DNA of 64,000 bases, from positions 248,001 to 312,000 of the forward strand of contig UCCA01000012.1 of assembly GCA_900470805.1 (NCBI GenBank), written 5' to 3'. Shown here piece by piece: positions 36,219-45,335 of the stretch (positions are counted from its first letter, which is position 1; each line of letters begins with the position of its first letter). The notes beneath the pieces were generated by a model, which was not told the DNA's origin, ran no database searches, and saw only the letters and a program-made list of their open reading frames with translations. Both the position numbers and the translations under genes were made by a program. This stretch comes from Hyphomicrobiales bacterium (GTDB lineage: Bacteria; Pseudomonadota; Alphaproteobacteria; Rhizobiales; Rhizobiaceae).

Positions 36219-37403
36219 TCATCTTGGACCGATGATTTCACGCCACACAAAATTCGCTTCGAGCGCATCGGCGCCGCCGCGGCTGGCAGCTTTGATGACG
36301 GCCCGTGCTACTTGCTCGAGAGTCATGGTGTTGGGATCAAGTGTACGCAGCGATGCGGCGAGTGCACTGCCGACCTGGTCACGCGCGGTCTCGAGCGCCA
36401 GCTTGAAATAGAGCGGCCGATCGCGAAACGACCGTTCGGTCAGCAAGCGGAACTCGTCGAACTCGCTCAGCGTCAAGTCACGCAGATCGACGTTCAAAAG
36501 GCGCCTGTCGGCAAAGCCGTCTCTGACCAATTGCCGATGATAGATCTCCACGATGCTGTCGAAGATCGCGCCGAGGAAGGGGAGCGAGCGGTCGTGCGGC
36601 TCGCGGGTGGTTTCCGACATGCGGCGGAAATTGGTAGCCAGCCGGATTTGCGTCTCGGGACTGGTCTCGGCGAAACGGTTGAGCTCGTTGGAGAGCAGAA
36701 GATTGCCTTGCGTCCGACGCAGCAGCCGGTCGACGGCAGAATCGAAATGCAGCAGCGAAATCAGCGACACGCAGTCGGAAAAGGCTTCGGAAAACGGGAA
36801 GAAATCGGCCTCGCGCGACGTGATCATCGGTATGCCGAGTTCCGACAGGCTGATGAAATGGCCGACCTCGTGAGCGATTGTGTCGAAGTTCAGCGCATAG
36901 GGCCGCAGCACGCCGCCGACATCGGAGGCTCCCAGCTCCAGATAGCCGTAGCCGGCATGGGCGTTGTCCCAGTCGACCAGGGGAATGATTTCCAGGCGGC
37001 GAAAGGCCGGGTCGAAGAACCAGCGGATGCGATGACCGAGATAGCTGTGCCAGATGTCGAGCACGAAATGTACGCAGGCATAGACGTGGACGCCCAGGTA
37101 AGCCCGCGATTTCGGGTCCATATCGTCGAAGTTGCGATCCGGGCCAGATCGTGCCGCCGGTCGCCGCTCGCCTTCGAACGGGGGCAGATCGTCAGGACCA
37201 TAGGGCTGTTTTTCGATCAACGGATCGACCACGTACACCCACTGGTCGCTCGGTCCGTCACGGATCTCGTCGGGCAGGATCGAGAGCCAGACGCGATCGG
37301 GCTCTTCGTAGCCGGGGATGAAGGGAGGCTGGGGGAAAATCCAGAATCGTGTTCCGATGCGTGGGTTCACGCGTTCCGTCACATTGTTCGGATACGGTTC
37401 CAT
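36219..37403 (-). CDS. HExxH zinc metallopeptidase of YcaO/TfuA operon
   Basis: The 394-residue soluble protein has the zincin motif HEVGH at residues 178-182 (DTIAHEVGHFISLSE) and, 24 residues later, FSEAFSDC, where Glu206 could be the third zinc ligand as in gluzincins. No signal peptide is present, so it should act in the cytoplasm. Its place between tfuA and the Cys-rich protein suggests it trims the leader of a modified peptide. The start at 37403 (MEPYPNNV) is uncertain; a GTG frame begins at 37442, right after the tfuA stop. Confidence 0.75.
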   Translation of the reverse strand: MEPYPNNVTERVNPRIGTRFWIFPQPPFIPGYEEPDRVWLSILPDEIRDGPSDQWVYVVDPLIEKQPYGPDDLPPFEGERRPAARSGPDRNFDDMDPKSRAYLGVHVYACVHFVLDIWHSYLGHRIRWFFDPAFRRLEIIPLVDWDNAHAGYGYLELGASDVGGVLRPYALNFDTIAHEVGHFISLSELGIPMITSREADFFPFSEAFSDCVSLISLLHFDSAVDRLLRRTQGNLLLSNELNRFAETSPETQIRLATNFRRMSETTREPHDRSLPFLGAIFDSIVEIYHRQLVRDGFADRRLLNVDLRDLTLSEFDEFRLLTERSFRDRPLYFKLALETARDQVGSALAASLRTLDPNTMTLEQVARAVIKAASRGGADALEANFVWREIIGPR

Positions 37404-37450
37404 GGCACAATCGCTTTCGAAGAAGAAGGATTGAGCAATCACACGTTTAA

Positions 37451-38206
37451 TTAGTAATTTCGTATCAACTTGATGTCAATATGCGAGGCTTCCAAATCTC
37501 TCATGAAGGTATTGGTCGCGACCCAGGCGCGATCAACGTCGCGGCCCTGCCGCTCTGCTGTTAGAGAAGGCGCCTTACGTAATGTGAGGAGGGCGTCCTG
37601 GCGCTTTTGCCCGGTCATTTCTTTCCGCAATGCCGAAATACGCTCACTGGAAAATCCCCCAGCCCGCAATAGGGCTGCGAGCGAGCGATCGCGAAAGTTC
37701 ATCCCGCGCGGCAATGCGATGAGCTGGTCGTGCTCATCGGATGTCATCATATTTCGGCGGGCAAGCGTCGAGAACGTCCGTTGAAGGTCGACCAGTGCGT
37801 CCGTGAGCGGCAGAAAGCCGAGTTCGGCGGGCCCTGACTGCACGGCGACCGCATCCTCCGCCGTCAACGGCCAGCGCCGGTACCATCTATAGATCAGGCC
37901 GACGCCGATCATGCCATAGGGCGCAAGCTCGGCCGCCCGCAGGGCTCCCATGCTAGCCGCGCCGATCATGACGATGCCTTGTGCCATCGCCCAGAGAATT
38001 TCCTTGTGGCGGACGGCGGGGCGGTCCTCGAACTGTCCGTCGATCAGCACCATCGCACGTGGGCGAAAGGCATGAGCGGCGAGTATGACGTCTCCCTGGG
38101 ATACAGGTTGAAGATAGATCGCGTCGAGCACCGCCTGCGCCTCGTCGAGACGCAGTGTGGGGCCGAGAAATACCAGAATTGGACCTTCTTTGCCCGCATT
38201 CGCCAT
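37451..38206 (-). CDS. TfuA-like protein
   Basis: The 251-residue product shows the TfuA core: ILVFLGPTLRLDEAQAVLDA, then HKEILWAMAQGIVMIGAASMGALRAAEL and GMIGVGLIYRWYR followed by AVQSGPAELGFLPLTDALVDLQRTF. TfuA proteins work with YcaO enzymes to install thioamides (thioviridamide pathway, methyl-coenzyme M reductase); the name comes from the trifolitoxin locus of Rhizobium. The start at 38206 has GAGGGG upstream and lies 10 bases after the YcaO stop; a longer frame overlapping YcaO is rejected. Confidence 0.88.
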   Translation of the reverse strand: MANAGKEGPILVFLGPTLRLDEAQAVLDAIYLQPVSQGDVILAAHAFRPRAMVLIDGQFEDRPAVRHKEILWAMAQGIVMIGAASMGALRAAELAPYGMIGVGLIYRWYRRWPLTAEDAVAVQSGPAELGFLPLTDALVDLQRTFSTLARRNMMTSDEHDQLIALPRGMNFRDRSLAALLRAGGFSSERISALRKEMTGQKRQDALLTLRKAPSLTAERQGRDVDRAWVATNTFMRDLEASHIDIKLIRNY

Positions 38207-38216
38207 CGGCAACCCC

Positions 38217-39449
38217 TCAACGCAAAATTGAAAACGGCCGTGCACCCGCAAGAATGGTTCGCACGCAGGCCACGCCTGCTTCGGCGTCCGCTCCGACCGG
38301 TACGGCGAGAACAGGTCCAAGCCCGCAGGCGGCAACCCGGTCGACGACGTCGCGCAGGCATGCTGGGGCGAAGGGCGACGCTGCCGTGCTCGCAGCCGTG
38401 GCTTCGAGGATCAGGCGGCGGGCGTTCGCGACGAGCGGATCGGTGCTCTTGCGATAGTGGTCGCGCGTCTGGTCGTCGCGCGCGCCGGAAATCGCCCCGG
38501 CGCGCGCCGACAATGCCTCCAGCATCGCGCTCGCCGCGGCGGTCTCGACGGTAAAGCCCGCCGAATGGCCCTCCGTCGGCAACGCCAGGGTCGGCTCGGC
38601 CGCGCCGGCCTCGATCGCCTGGCACCAGATCACCGGTAGGCCGGTGGGCGAGGGGGCATGCCAAAGCGCGAAAGCGATGCCCTGCGTCCGGGCGACCGAA
38701 AGAATATGCTCGACCTTCGGCCCGATGTGCGATGTCGCTATGCGGCGACGATCGAAAAAGCCATGGGTGGTGAAGGCCCGCGCGATGGCGTCGCGCTCGA
38801 TGCATTCGAACAGTCCATGCGCGAAGGCATCGCACGCCGTGCTGTGGCAGGCAAGGCCGGTGGTGGTGCGGATGAACAATCCGTCGCCCTGTGGCTCGGG
38901 ATCGGTATAGCAGGTGTGAACAAGTTCGAGCGGCACCGGCTGCGGCGCTCCGCTCGCGACATCGACAGCCAAGGTCCAGGGAATTGACCGCGATCGCCAT
39001 GCGGTGCCGGCGTGGGGAAGCAGCAGGTTTTCGAGCAGGGCCGCGTCGATCCGAAGCTCTTCGGCTGTCGCAAGAAAGCAGTCCGAGCAGGGAATGCGCT
39101 CGGCGAAGAAACGCTCGAGACCCTCCATGATCGCCCCGACCGCCGCCTCCATCAGGGTGAGGCCGCGGCCAAGCGAGGTCACCTCGGAGAGCGCGGCCGG
39201 CTGGATGGCTTGCGCCACCGGCAGACCGAGACGGTCGAGCCCGGTCAGGTCAGCGAGACGGGTGATGCCGGCCCGGCGGCTGAAAGGGAGTAGCCTGCGA
39301 AAACATGCCTCGGCGGTGCCGGGGTCGGCCGGCGTGTCGAGCGGTTGCCTCAAGCTGGCGGCAAGCTCGTCGCGAAATTCGACAATCCGTCCGTCGATCG
39401 CCGGCGGGGCAGGGGCCAGGCCTTCGGCCGTGTCAGCGTCCGATAACAA
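38217..39449 (-). CDS. YcaO family ATP-dependent peptide-modifying enzyme
   Basis: The 410-residue product carries the YcaO ATP-site motifs: SLGRGLTLMEAAVGAIMEGLERFFAE, CDAFAHGLFECIERDAIARA and AMLEALSARAGAISGARDD. These enzymes phosphorylate a backbone amide and, with TfuA, exchange its oxygen for sulfur, or alone cyclise Cys/Ser/Thr to azolines. No E1-like or ThiF/ocin partner domain is fused. The start is a TTG at 39449 with GGGAG seven bases upstream; it overlaps the regulator stop by 17 bases, implying translational coupling. No in-frame ATG exists before residue ~95. Confidence 0.88.
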   Translation of the reverse strand: MLSDADTAEGLAPAPPAIDGRIVEFRDELAASLRQPLDTPADPGTAEACFRRLLPFSRRAGITRLADLTGLDRLGLPVAQAIQPAALSEVTSLGRGLTLMEAAVGAIMEGLERFFAERIPCSDCFLATAEELRIDAALLENLLLPHAGTAWRSRSIPWTLAVDVASGAPQPVPLELVHTCYTDPEPQGDGLFIRTTTGLACHSTACDAFAHGLFECIERDAIARAFTTHGFFDRRRIATSHIGPKVEHILSVARTQGIAFALWHAPSPTGLPVIWCQAIEAGAAEPTLALPTEGHSAGFTVETAAASAMLEALSARAGAISGARDDQTRDHYRKSTDPLVANARRLILEATAASTAASPFAPACLRDVVDRVAACGLGPVLAVPVGADAEAGVACVRTILAGARPFSILR

Positions 39450-42400
39450 CGCCCAGCTCCCGGATTGAGCGGCTCGCCCTTTGCAGCAGAGCCATCGCCC
39501 CCTGGCTTTCGGCGACGGTCACGGCGGTCAGCAGTTCGGCGGCGACAAGATTAGTGTTCACGTTTCCCCGAGCGCGCAGCACGGCCCGGCAGCGGTAGAG
39601 TTCGGCGAGCCAGTAGGCATGGCCAGTTTCCTTGGCCTGCCGGATGGCGTCGGTGACGACGTCGATGGCCTGCTCATACTTGCCGGCAAGGCCGAGCAGG
39701 GTCGCGTGCATGTGAAGATAGATCGGCAGGTCGGCGACGGCGCCGAGATCCTTGAGCAGCGCCAATCCCGCGCCGAACATCTCATGGCCGGCGAGGAGGT
39801 CGTCGCTGTGGGCTTTGGCCCAGCCGCCGAAAAGCAGCGACATGCCAGCGAGCGACTGCATCTCATGTTGCTGGGCAAAGAGCTGCATCCGGCTCGAAAC
39901 ATCCGCCAGCCGCTCGAAATCGTCGCGGTAGAAGGCCGAGACCGCCTCAGTGTCGAGCGAATGGGCGGTACTCGGAACATGGCCGATGCGCTCGACCAGG
40001 CCAACCATGTCCGCAAGTGCAGTGTCCGAGGCCGAGCCCTGTCCCGTCAGCCAGAGCGACAGAGCGAGTTGTCCGAGGCCGCAGACTTTGGCGTCGTGGC
40101 CGCCATAGAGCGTTCGCGCGGTTTCGGCCGATCGCTCGTCGTAGAGCGCAAGCCCCACCGTGATCGCCTCCTGCGTCTCTTTGTGCCGGCCTAGATTGAA
40201 GTCGATCGCCCAGATGCAATGCTTGACCTGCAGGGCGATTTCGCGATCTTCGGTGCCAAGCATCATCATCTGCACTTCGAGTGCGCGGTCGTGCATGACG
40301 AGAAAGTCGGGCCCGGTCAGCCACCAGCCCCAATAGATCGGAAACCACTTTGGCTGGTCTTCCTTCGGCTGGCGGCGGGCGATGGCGACGCCGTCTTCGT
40401 ACAGCTTGCGGGCGGGCGGAGAATTGGCGCCGACGAGGCCAGTGAGGATCGGGCCGAGCCTGGTGAAGGCGGAAAGCCGCAAGGCGTCGACTGCCTCGCT
40501 TTCGTCCATCTCGGCGCAAAGGGCCAGCGCGTGCTCCAGATGGTGGCGCGCCTCGATCATCGCCGAGCGGCCGGCACTCTCGGAGCCGGCGGCGATGAAC
40601 AGCCGAATTGCCTCCTCCGTGAGCCGGGCGCGTTCCGCCTGGTCGGCGAGCCCGCCGGTGTCGATCCATTCCGCCAGCCCACGGTCGTCGCTGACGGCGT
40701 TGAACAGCCGCCGGTGCAGAACCTGTCGTTGCTTGCGCAGTAGTGCCTTGTAGATCGTTTCCTGGATAAGGGCGTGTCGGAAGCGGTAGATCACGGTTCC
40801 GCCGGTTCGGCCACGCGTCAGAAAGCCGGTTTCGCACAGCACATCCGCCGCATTCACCAGCAACCGACTGGCGAGATCCGGCAAAAGCGCGTGAAGCAGC
40901 GGTAGCGTCGTACGGCCGCCGGCGATCGCCGCGGCTCGCGCCACGTCCCGCGCCGGTCCGAGGCGCGCGAGCCGTTCGTCGATAATCCCTTCGAAGGCAA
41001 GCGCGTGCGTGTGAGAGACCTTGGCCTCGCCGTCATGCGCGATTGCCTCAGGAATATTCGCCGCATCCGCAGGCGCGATCTCCGTGATCCACTGGCAGAT
41101 CTCCTCGATGAACAGCGGAACGCCGCCGGAAATCCGCTCCGTCGCCTCCAGAAGTTCCGGAAGTGCCGTGCGCTTGTGTGCCGGCCAACTCGCTTCGATC
41201 GCCTGCTTCGTCTCGTCGCGATTGAGCGGCTTCAACGACAGGTGCACCACGTCGGCACCGTCGGCCCAATCCATCGTGGCGCCGGGGCGCAAGGTGACGA
41301 CGAGAAGGATGGGAAGCCGTGAAACTGTGCGGGCTATTTCCCCAAGGAGGTCCTGCGACGTTGGATCGATCCAGTGAATATCCTCGACCGCCATGATCAG
41401 CGGACCGCGGGCGCCGACGGTCTCCAGCGCATGGATGGTCGCCCGCCGCGCCCTGTCGCGGATTGCCTTGGGATCGCCGCCAGAGAGGGACTCGTTTCGA
41501 CCCGCAGCGCCGAGCAGATACGAAAACAGTTCGGCGACGTCTGGCTCTTCTATACCGTGGTGCGCGAACGCGGCGGCGACGGTTGTCGCCGTCAGGCGTG
41601 GGGGGGCAGCCGCCTTGGAGGCCGTGCCGGTAAAGCCATGCATGAGCGGGTGAAGCGTGGAGCGCGCGCCGCCGGGCGCGCACTGAAACAGGAGGGCCCT
41701 CGATCGCGCTTTGCGGGTAAGCTTGCGGATCTCCCGCAAAAGCCGTGATTTGCCGATGCCGGCGTCGCCTTCGATTGCCAGGATCTGGCCTTTCCCGGCC
41801 AAGACCTCTCGCCAGCAACGGCCAATTGTCTCAACCTCGGCGGCACGGCCGATGAAGGAACCGCCAAGCCGTCCGAAGGCGTAGAAGCGGGTGACTTCGG
41901 TACGACGTTCGAGCGCGCGCCAAACCCTTTCGGGCTCGGCAAATCCCTTTAGCGACTGGCTGCCCTCGAAGATGAAGGCGTAGGCGCGTCCAGCAAGGGT
42001 CTTCGTTTCCTCCGAGACGAGAATGCTGTCGGGGGCCGCGAGCGCTTCCAGTCGCGTCGCCATGGCGAGCGCCGCCGCCGTCACCGGCTCCTGCGAAGGG
42101 ACTCCCTCGCGCGGTTCCTGGACCAGCGCAATCGAGGTGGCGATGCCGACGCGGACATGCATGTCGCTGCGCCGCGCCTCGCGGCCGATGCGCCGGCAGG
42201 CCTCGATAACGTCGAAGCCAGCGCGAATCGCCAGCGACGCGGCATCGCGCGAGCCAAGTTCCGTCGGGAAAAGGGCAACACCGCCGTCACCGGCCTCGAC
42301 CCGCATCACACCGGAACGCGCGACGATCGCCGACCGCACCGCCTGCTGAAAGGCGGAAATCAGCTCCTGGAAGTCCTCGATATCGAGTTGATGGAAAAGA

Positions 42401-42534
42401 TTTGTCGATCCGACAAGATCGTAGCAGAGCGCCGTGATGAGGCGCCGCTCGCTGCCATGCTCCACCGGCCGCGCGCTCCCGCCCGGCGATTTTCGTGGGT
42501 GCTCCGGTGAGTTGGTAGGACTTTCGCTCGCCAT
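39433..42534 (-). CDS. Class III nucleotidyl cyclase/STAND ATPase/TPR regulator
   Basis: The 1033-residue protein has three parts. A class III cyclase domain (about 30-205) keeps both metal-binding Asp residues (Asp39 in LCYDLVGSTNLF, Asp83 in VEAGDGGVALFP). An AAA/STAND ATPase follows, with Walker A GDAGIGKS at 256-263 and a downstream Walker B-like PLIMAVEDIHWIDPTS. The C-terminal half is helical and TPR-like. Such proteins are signal-integrating regulators; no HTH is seen, so output may be cyclic nucleotide or protein contact. It is first in the YcaO operon. The ATG at 42534 has AAGGGG upstream and is preferred to one 11 codons earlier. Confidence 0.82.
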   Translation of the reverse strand: MASESPTNSPEHPRKSPGGSARPVEHGSERRLITALCYDLVGSTNLFHQLDIEDFQELISAFQQAVRSAIVARSGVMRVEAGDGGVALFPTELGSRDAASLAIRAGFDVIEACRRIGREARRSDMHVRVGIATSIALVQEPREGVPSQEPVTAAALAMATRLEALAAPDSILVSEETKTLAGRAYAFIFEGSQSLKGFAEPERVWRALERRTEVTRFYAFGRLGGSFIGRAAEVETIGRCWREVLAGKGQILAIEGDAGIGKSRLLREIRKLTRKARSRALLFQCAPGGARSTLHPLMHGFTGTASKAAAPPRLTATTVAAAFAHHGIEEPDVAELFSYLLGAAGRNESLSGGDPKAIRDRARRATIHALETVGARGPLIMAVEDIHWIDPTSQDLLGEIARTVSRLPILLVVTLRPGATMDWADGADVVHLSLKPLNRDETKQAIEASWPAHKRTALPELLEATERISGGVPLFIEEICQWITEIAPADAANIPEAIAHDGEAKVSHTHALAFEGIIDERLARLGPARDVARAAAIAGGRTTLPLLHALLPDLASRLLVNAADVLCETGFLTRGRTGGTVIYRFRHALIQETIYKALLRKQRQVLHRRLFNAVSDDRGLAEWIDTGGLADQAERARLTEEAIRLFIAAGSESAGRSAMIEARHHLEHALALCAEMDESEAVDALRLSAFTRLGPILTGLVGANSPPARKLYEDGVAIARRQPKEDQPKWFPIYWGWWLTGPDFLVMHDRALEVQMMMLGTEDREIALQVKHCIWAIDFNLGRHKETQEAITVGLALYDERSAETARTLYGGHDAKVCGLGQLALSLWLTGQGSASDTALADMVGLVERIGHVPSTAHSLDTEAVSAFYRDDFERLADVSSRMQLFAQQHEMQSLAGMSLLFGGWAKAHSDDLLAGHEMFGAGLALLKDLGAVADLPIYLHMHATLLGLAGKYEQAIDVVTDAIRQAKETGHAYWLAELYRCRAVLRARGNVNTNLVAAELLTAVTVAESQGAMALLQRASRSIRELGVVIGR

Positions 42535-43088
42535 CACCGCCCCTTGCGTGTCTGCTAAATCCTGCAACCGACAGAGCGACTATAACACAGGCCGACACGG
42601 TGTGTCGGTAGCCAAAAGTTGAGAGGAGACCGGATTGTGCGCGGCATGAAATGCCGTGCGGCGGCGCAGACCCGCACGTCGAGATTACACAACGCTTTCA
42701 GAGAGAGTGGTACGCCGTAGAGGCGTGGCACCACATCCAGAAACACATGGCTTTTTCTGTACGCAAAGGCCTTGGACCCCTGCATTGTTCCACCGCCTAC
42801 AAAATGGGTTCGGTACGCACAACGGGCCAAGCGGCGGCATTCGAGCCGTCTTTTCCATTCGGTCACTAGGCGGTACACTCCGGTCCGCTTTGCGCCAACA
42901 GCGGTCATCAGCCCGGTGTATCCACTCAGATTTCACGTCGTTCTTCCCGCCCACCGAAACAGCTAGGTTAGAATTGCCATAGGACAAAGCGGCGCCTTTC
43001 CTGCGCCCGAATTAACCGTAACGTACTTCAAATCTCGCGGGCTTCCTGATCACATCTCGGCGCAAACTCTAAATCAGGAGGAATGCGC
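42535..43088. other. Divergent intergenic region between RiPP-like operon and arylsulfatase
   Basis: This 554-base stretch must hold both promoters. A possible 27-residue frame (GTG 42637 to 42720) has GAGGAGA upstream. The part near 42860-42960 resembles a dispersed Rhizobiales repeat whose reverse frames give DRCWRKADRS-type peptides, from memory. I see no other gene. Confidence 0.45.
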
Positions 43089-44744
43089 ATGTCAGTCGAT
43101 AGGCCACAAGATGTGTCAACGACAGAGGGTGTGACACGACGCAATCTACTTATTGGATCAACGGCACTTGCAGCAGGCGCTGCTACGGCGACAAATATCG
43201 TCGGCTCGGCCGCCGCCTATGCCCAGACGGCTACGCCTTCAAGCGGAAAACCGAATATTCTGGTTATCTGGGGTGATGACATCGGTACATGGAACATCAG
43301 CCATAACAATCGCGGCATGATGGGTTACATGACACCGAACATCGATCGCATAGCCAGTGAAGGTCTTTCCTTCACCGACTACTATTCCCAACAGAGTTGT
43401 ACTGCGGGCCGAGCTGCCTTCATTGGCGGCAATGTGCCTGTGCGCACCGGTATGACGAAGGTCGGGCTACCCGGCGCACCTCAGGGATGGCAGAAAAACG
43501 ATGTTACGATGGCAACGGTCCTGAAAAGTCAGGGATACGCCACTGGCCAGTTCGGCAAGAACCACCAGGGTGACAGGGACGAGCATCTCCCTACGATGCA
43601 CGGCTTTGATGAGTTCCTTGGCAATCTCTACCACCTGAATGCAGAGGAAGAGCCGGAAAACCGCGACTACCCAAAGGATCGCGTGATGCCCAGCGGCAAA
43701 ACCTTCGTTCAACAGTTCGGCCCGCGTGGCGTGCTTCATACATGGGCGAACGCTGACGGTACCCAGAAAATTGAGAACACGGGGCCGCTGACGAAGAAGA
43801 GAATGGAAACGATCGACGATGAAACGCTCGCCGCGGCAAAAGATTTCATCACCCGCCAGAACCAGGCCGGCAAGCCGTTTTTTGTTTGGTGGAACGCGAC
43901 CCGAATGCATTTCCGTACCCACGTCAAGGAAGAGCACACCGGAATATCCGGGCCGAGCGGCGACGAATATCATGATGGCATGGTCGAGCACGATATGGAC
44001 GTCGGCGAACTGCTGAAGCTACTGGATGACCTCGGCCTGACCAAGGACACTGTTGTCATGTATTCGACAGACAACGGGCCGCACTACAACACATGGCCAG
44101 ATGCTGGCACGACACCCTTTCGAAGTGAGAAGAACTCCAATTGGGAAGGCGCTTACCGCTCCCCAACTTTCGCGCGCTGGCCAGGACACTTTCCAGCCGG
44201 AAAGACGCTGAACGGCATCGTTTCGCACGAAGATTGGTTGCCGACGCTGGCAGCGATTGCCGGAGAGCCGGATATCAAGTCAAAGCTGGCAAACAGCATT
44301 GAGCTGAACGGGCGAACCTACAGGAATTATATCGACGGCTACAATCAACTGGATTACTTCTCCGGCAAGGTTGCGGAGTCACCTCGCCACGAATTCTGGT
44401 ACGTAAACGATGACGGCCAGGTCGTTGCCGCACGCTACGATGATTGGAAGGTGGTCTTCTTGGAAAATCGCGGCGAGGCTCTCGGCGTATGGCGGGAGCC
44501 CTTTACCGAATTGCGCTTGCCGTTGCTGTTTCACCTTCGTCGGGACCCTTTCGAAAAGGCACAGCACAATGCCAACACCTACAATGACTGGTTTCTTGAT
44601 CGCGCTTTTGTAATCGTGCCGATCCAAGGACTGGCGGCGCAGTTCCTGCAGACGATGAAGGACTATCCTCCGAGCCAATCCCCCGGCTCATTCAATCTAA
44701 GCAAGATTGAAGCGTCGCTGCGCGGAGCAGGTGGCGGCGATTAA
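43089..44744 (+). CDS. Tat-exported arylsulfatase
   Basis: The 551-residue product has a twin-arginine signal (TRRNLLIGSTALAAGAAT, cut near AYA-QTA) and a sulfatase fold: NILVIWGDDIG (metal Asp pair) and Cys104 in QQSCTAGRAAFIGG. The cysteine lies in a C-x-A-x-R motif and should become formylglycine, although Ala replaces the common Pro. STDNGPHYNTWPDAG and GAYRSPTFARWPG are further family blocks. It would release sulfate from sulfate esters in the periplasm. AGGAGG sits eight bases before the ATG at 43089. No maturase or transporter is adjacent. Confidence 0.9.
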   Translation: MSVDRPQDVSTTEGVTRRNLLIGSTALAAGAATATNIVGSAAAYAQTATPSSGKPNILVIWGDDIGTWNISHNNRGMMGYMTPNIDRIASEGLSFTDYYSQQSCTAGRAAFIGGNVPVRTGMTKVGLPGAPQGWQKNDVTMATVLKSQGYATGQFGKNHQGDRDEHLPTMHGFDEFLGNLYHLNAEEEPENRDYPKDRVMPSGKTFVQQFGPRGVLHTWANADGTQKIENTGPLTKKRMETIDDETLAAAKDFITRQNQAGKPFFVWWNATRMHFRTHVKEEHTGISGPSGDEYHDGMVEHDMDVGELLKLLDDLGLTKDTVVMYSTDNGPHYNTWPDAGTTPFRSEKNSNWEGAYRSPTFARWPGHFPAGKTLNGIVSHEDWLPTLAAIAGEPDIKSKLANSIELNGRTYRNYIDGYNQLDYFSGKVAESPRHEFWYVNDDGQVVAARYDDWKVVFLENRGEALGVWREPFTELRLPLLFHLRRDPFEKAQHNANTYNDWFLDRAFVIVPIQGLAAQFLQTMKDYPPSQSPGSFNLSKIEASLRGAGGGD

Positions 44745-45335
44745 GCTAGTGATTTGGAGGAGCCCGGATGTCCGAAATCCTCCAAGTCGAACGCTTCTCA
44801 ACGTCCGCTTTGGGCCGAATGCGGCCTTCCGCCTCGCGCTAAGAGGAGATATTGGCTACGGTGATAGAACGTGTTGTAGCGGGTCCCCAGCCAATATTGC
44901 GAGACCCGCTCGAACACGGCGGATGGCTCAAGGAACCTGCGGCCAAGATCTCCCAAGCTATTGAGGAGACGCCACTTTTCCGAGGGGAAGATGGTCGCAA
45001 ATTTAGATCGAAAGATCGGTCAAAAATGAATTGCCTGGGGACCTTGGATTCTCACATGATTTCAATGACTTAGAGAAAAATCCTGAAATCCCCTCTCTTT
45101 TCCCATCGCGAGCGACCGTGGATGCCACCTTTGTGCCCTGGCTTTGGGCCTCGGTCAACGAGGCTCGTGGAGGGAAATAATTTCCGAAACCGGTTCAGGT
45201 TCATGCCGTTCGGAAGCGACAACGGACAGCCACTCAAAAACGGGCGTTTTGCGGAGTCAGTCTTATCGAGTAGGGGATGGCACTGGCCACGCACCTGAGA
45301 ATGCTCTGACGCGACCATGCCACGAGGCACAATGG
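44745..45335. other. Convergent intergenic region holding structured repeat copy 2
   Basis: The 590 bases between the convergent sulfatase and nitrilase genes hold repeat copy 2 (45028-45187). The rest is without a recognisable gene or strong terminator. Confidence 0.5.
45028..45187 (+). repeat. 160-bp structured repeat, copy 2
   Basis: Same block order as copies 1 and 3. The first hairpin is weaker here (GATTTCA/TGAAATC). The conserved middle, translated in one frame, gives RATVDATFVPWLWASVN; copy 1 gives the same with one change, and the remaining differences there fall mostly on third codon positions. It lies between convergent genes. Confidence 0.85.

Noticed and set aside
42685..42987. 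Open frames with DRCWRKADRS-type peptides
   Set aside because: From memory, such frames are widely annotated translations of a dispersed Rhizobiales repeat rather than genes. No ribosome site is seen.
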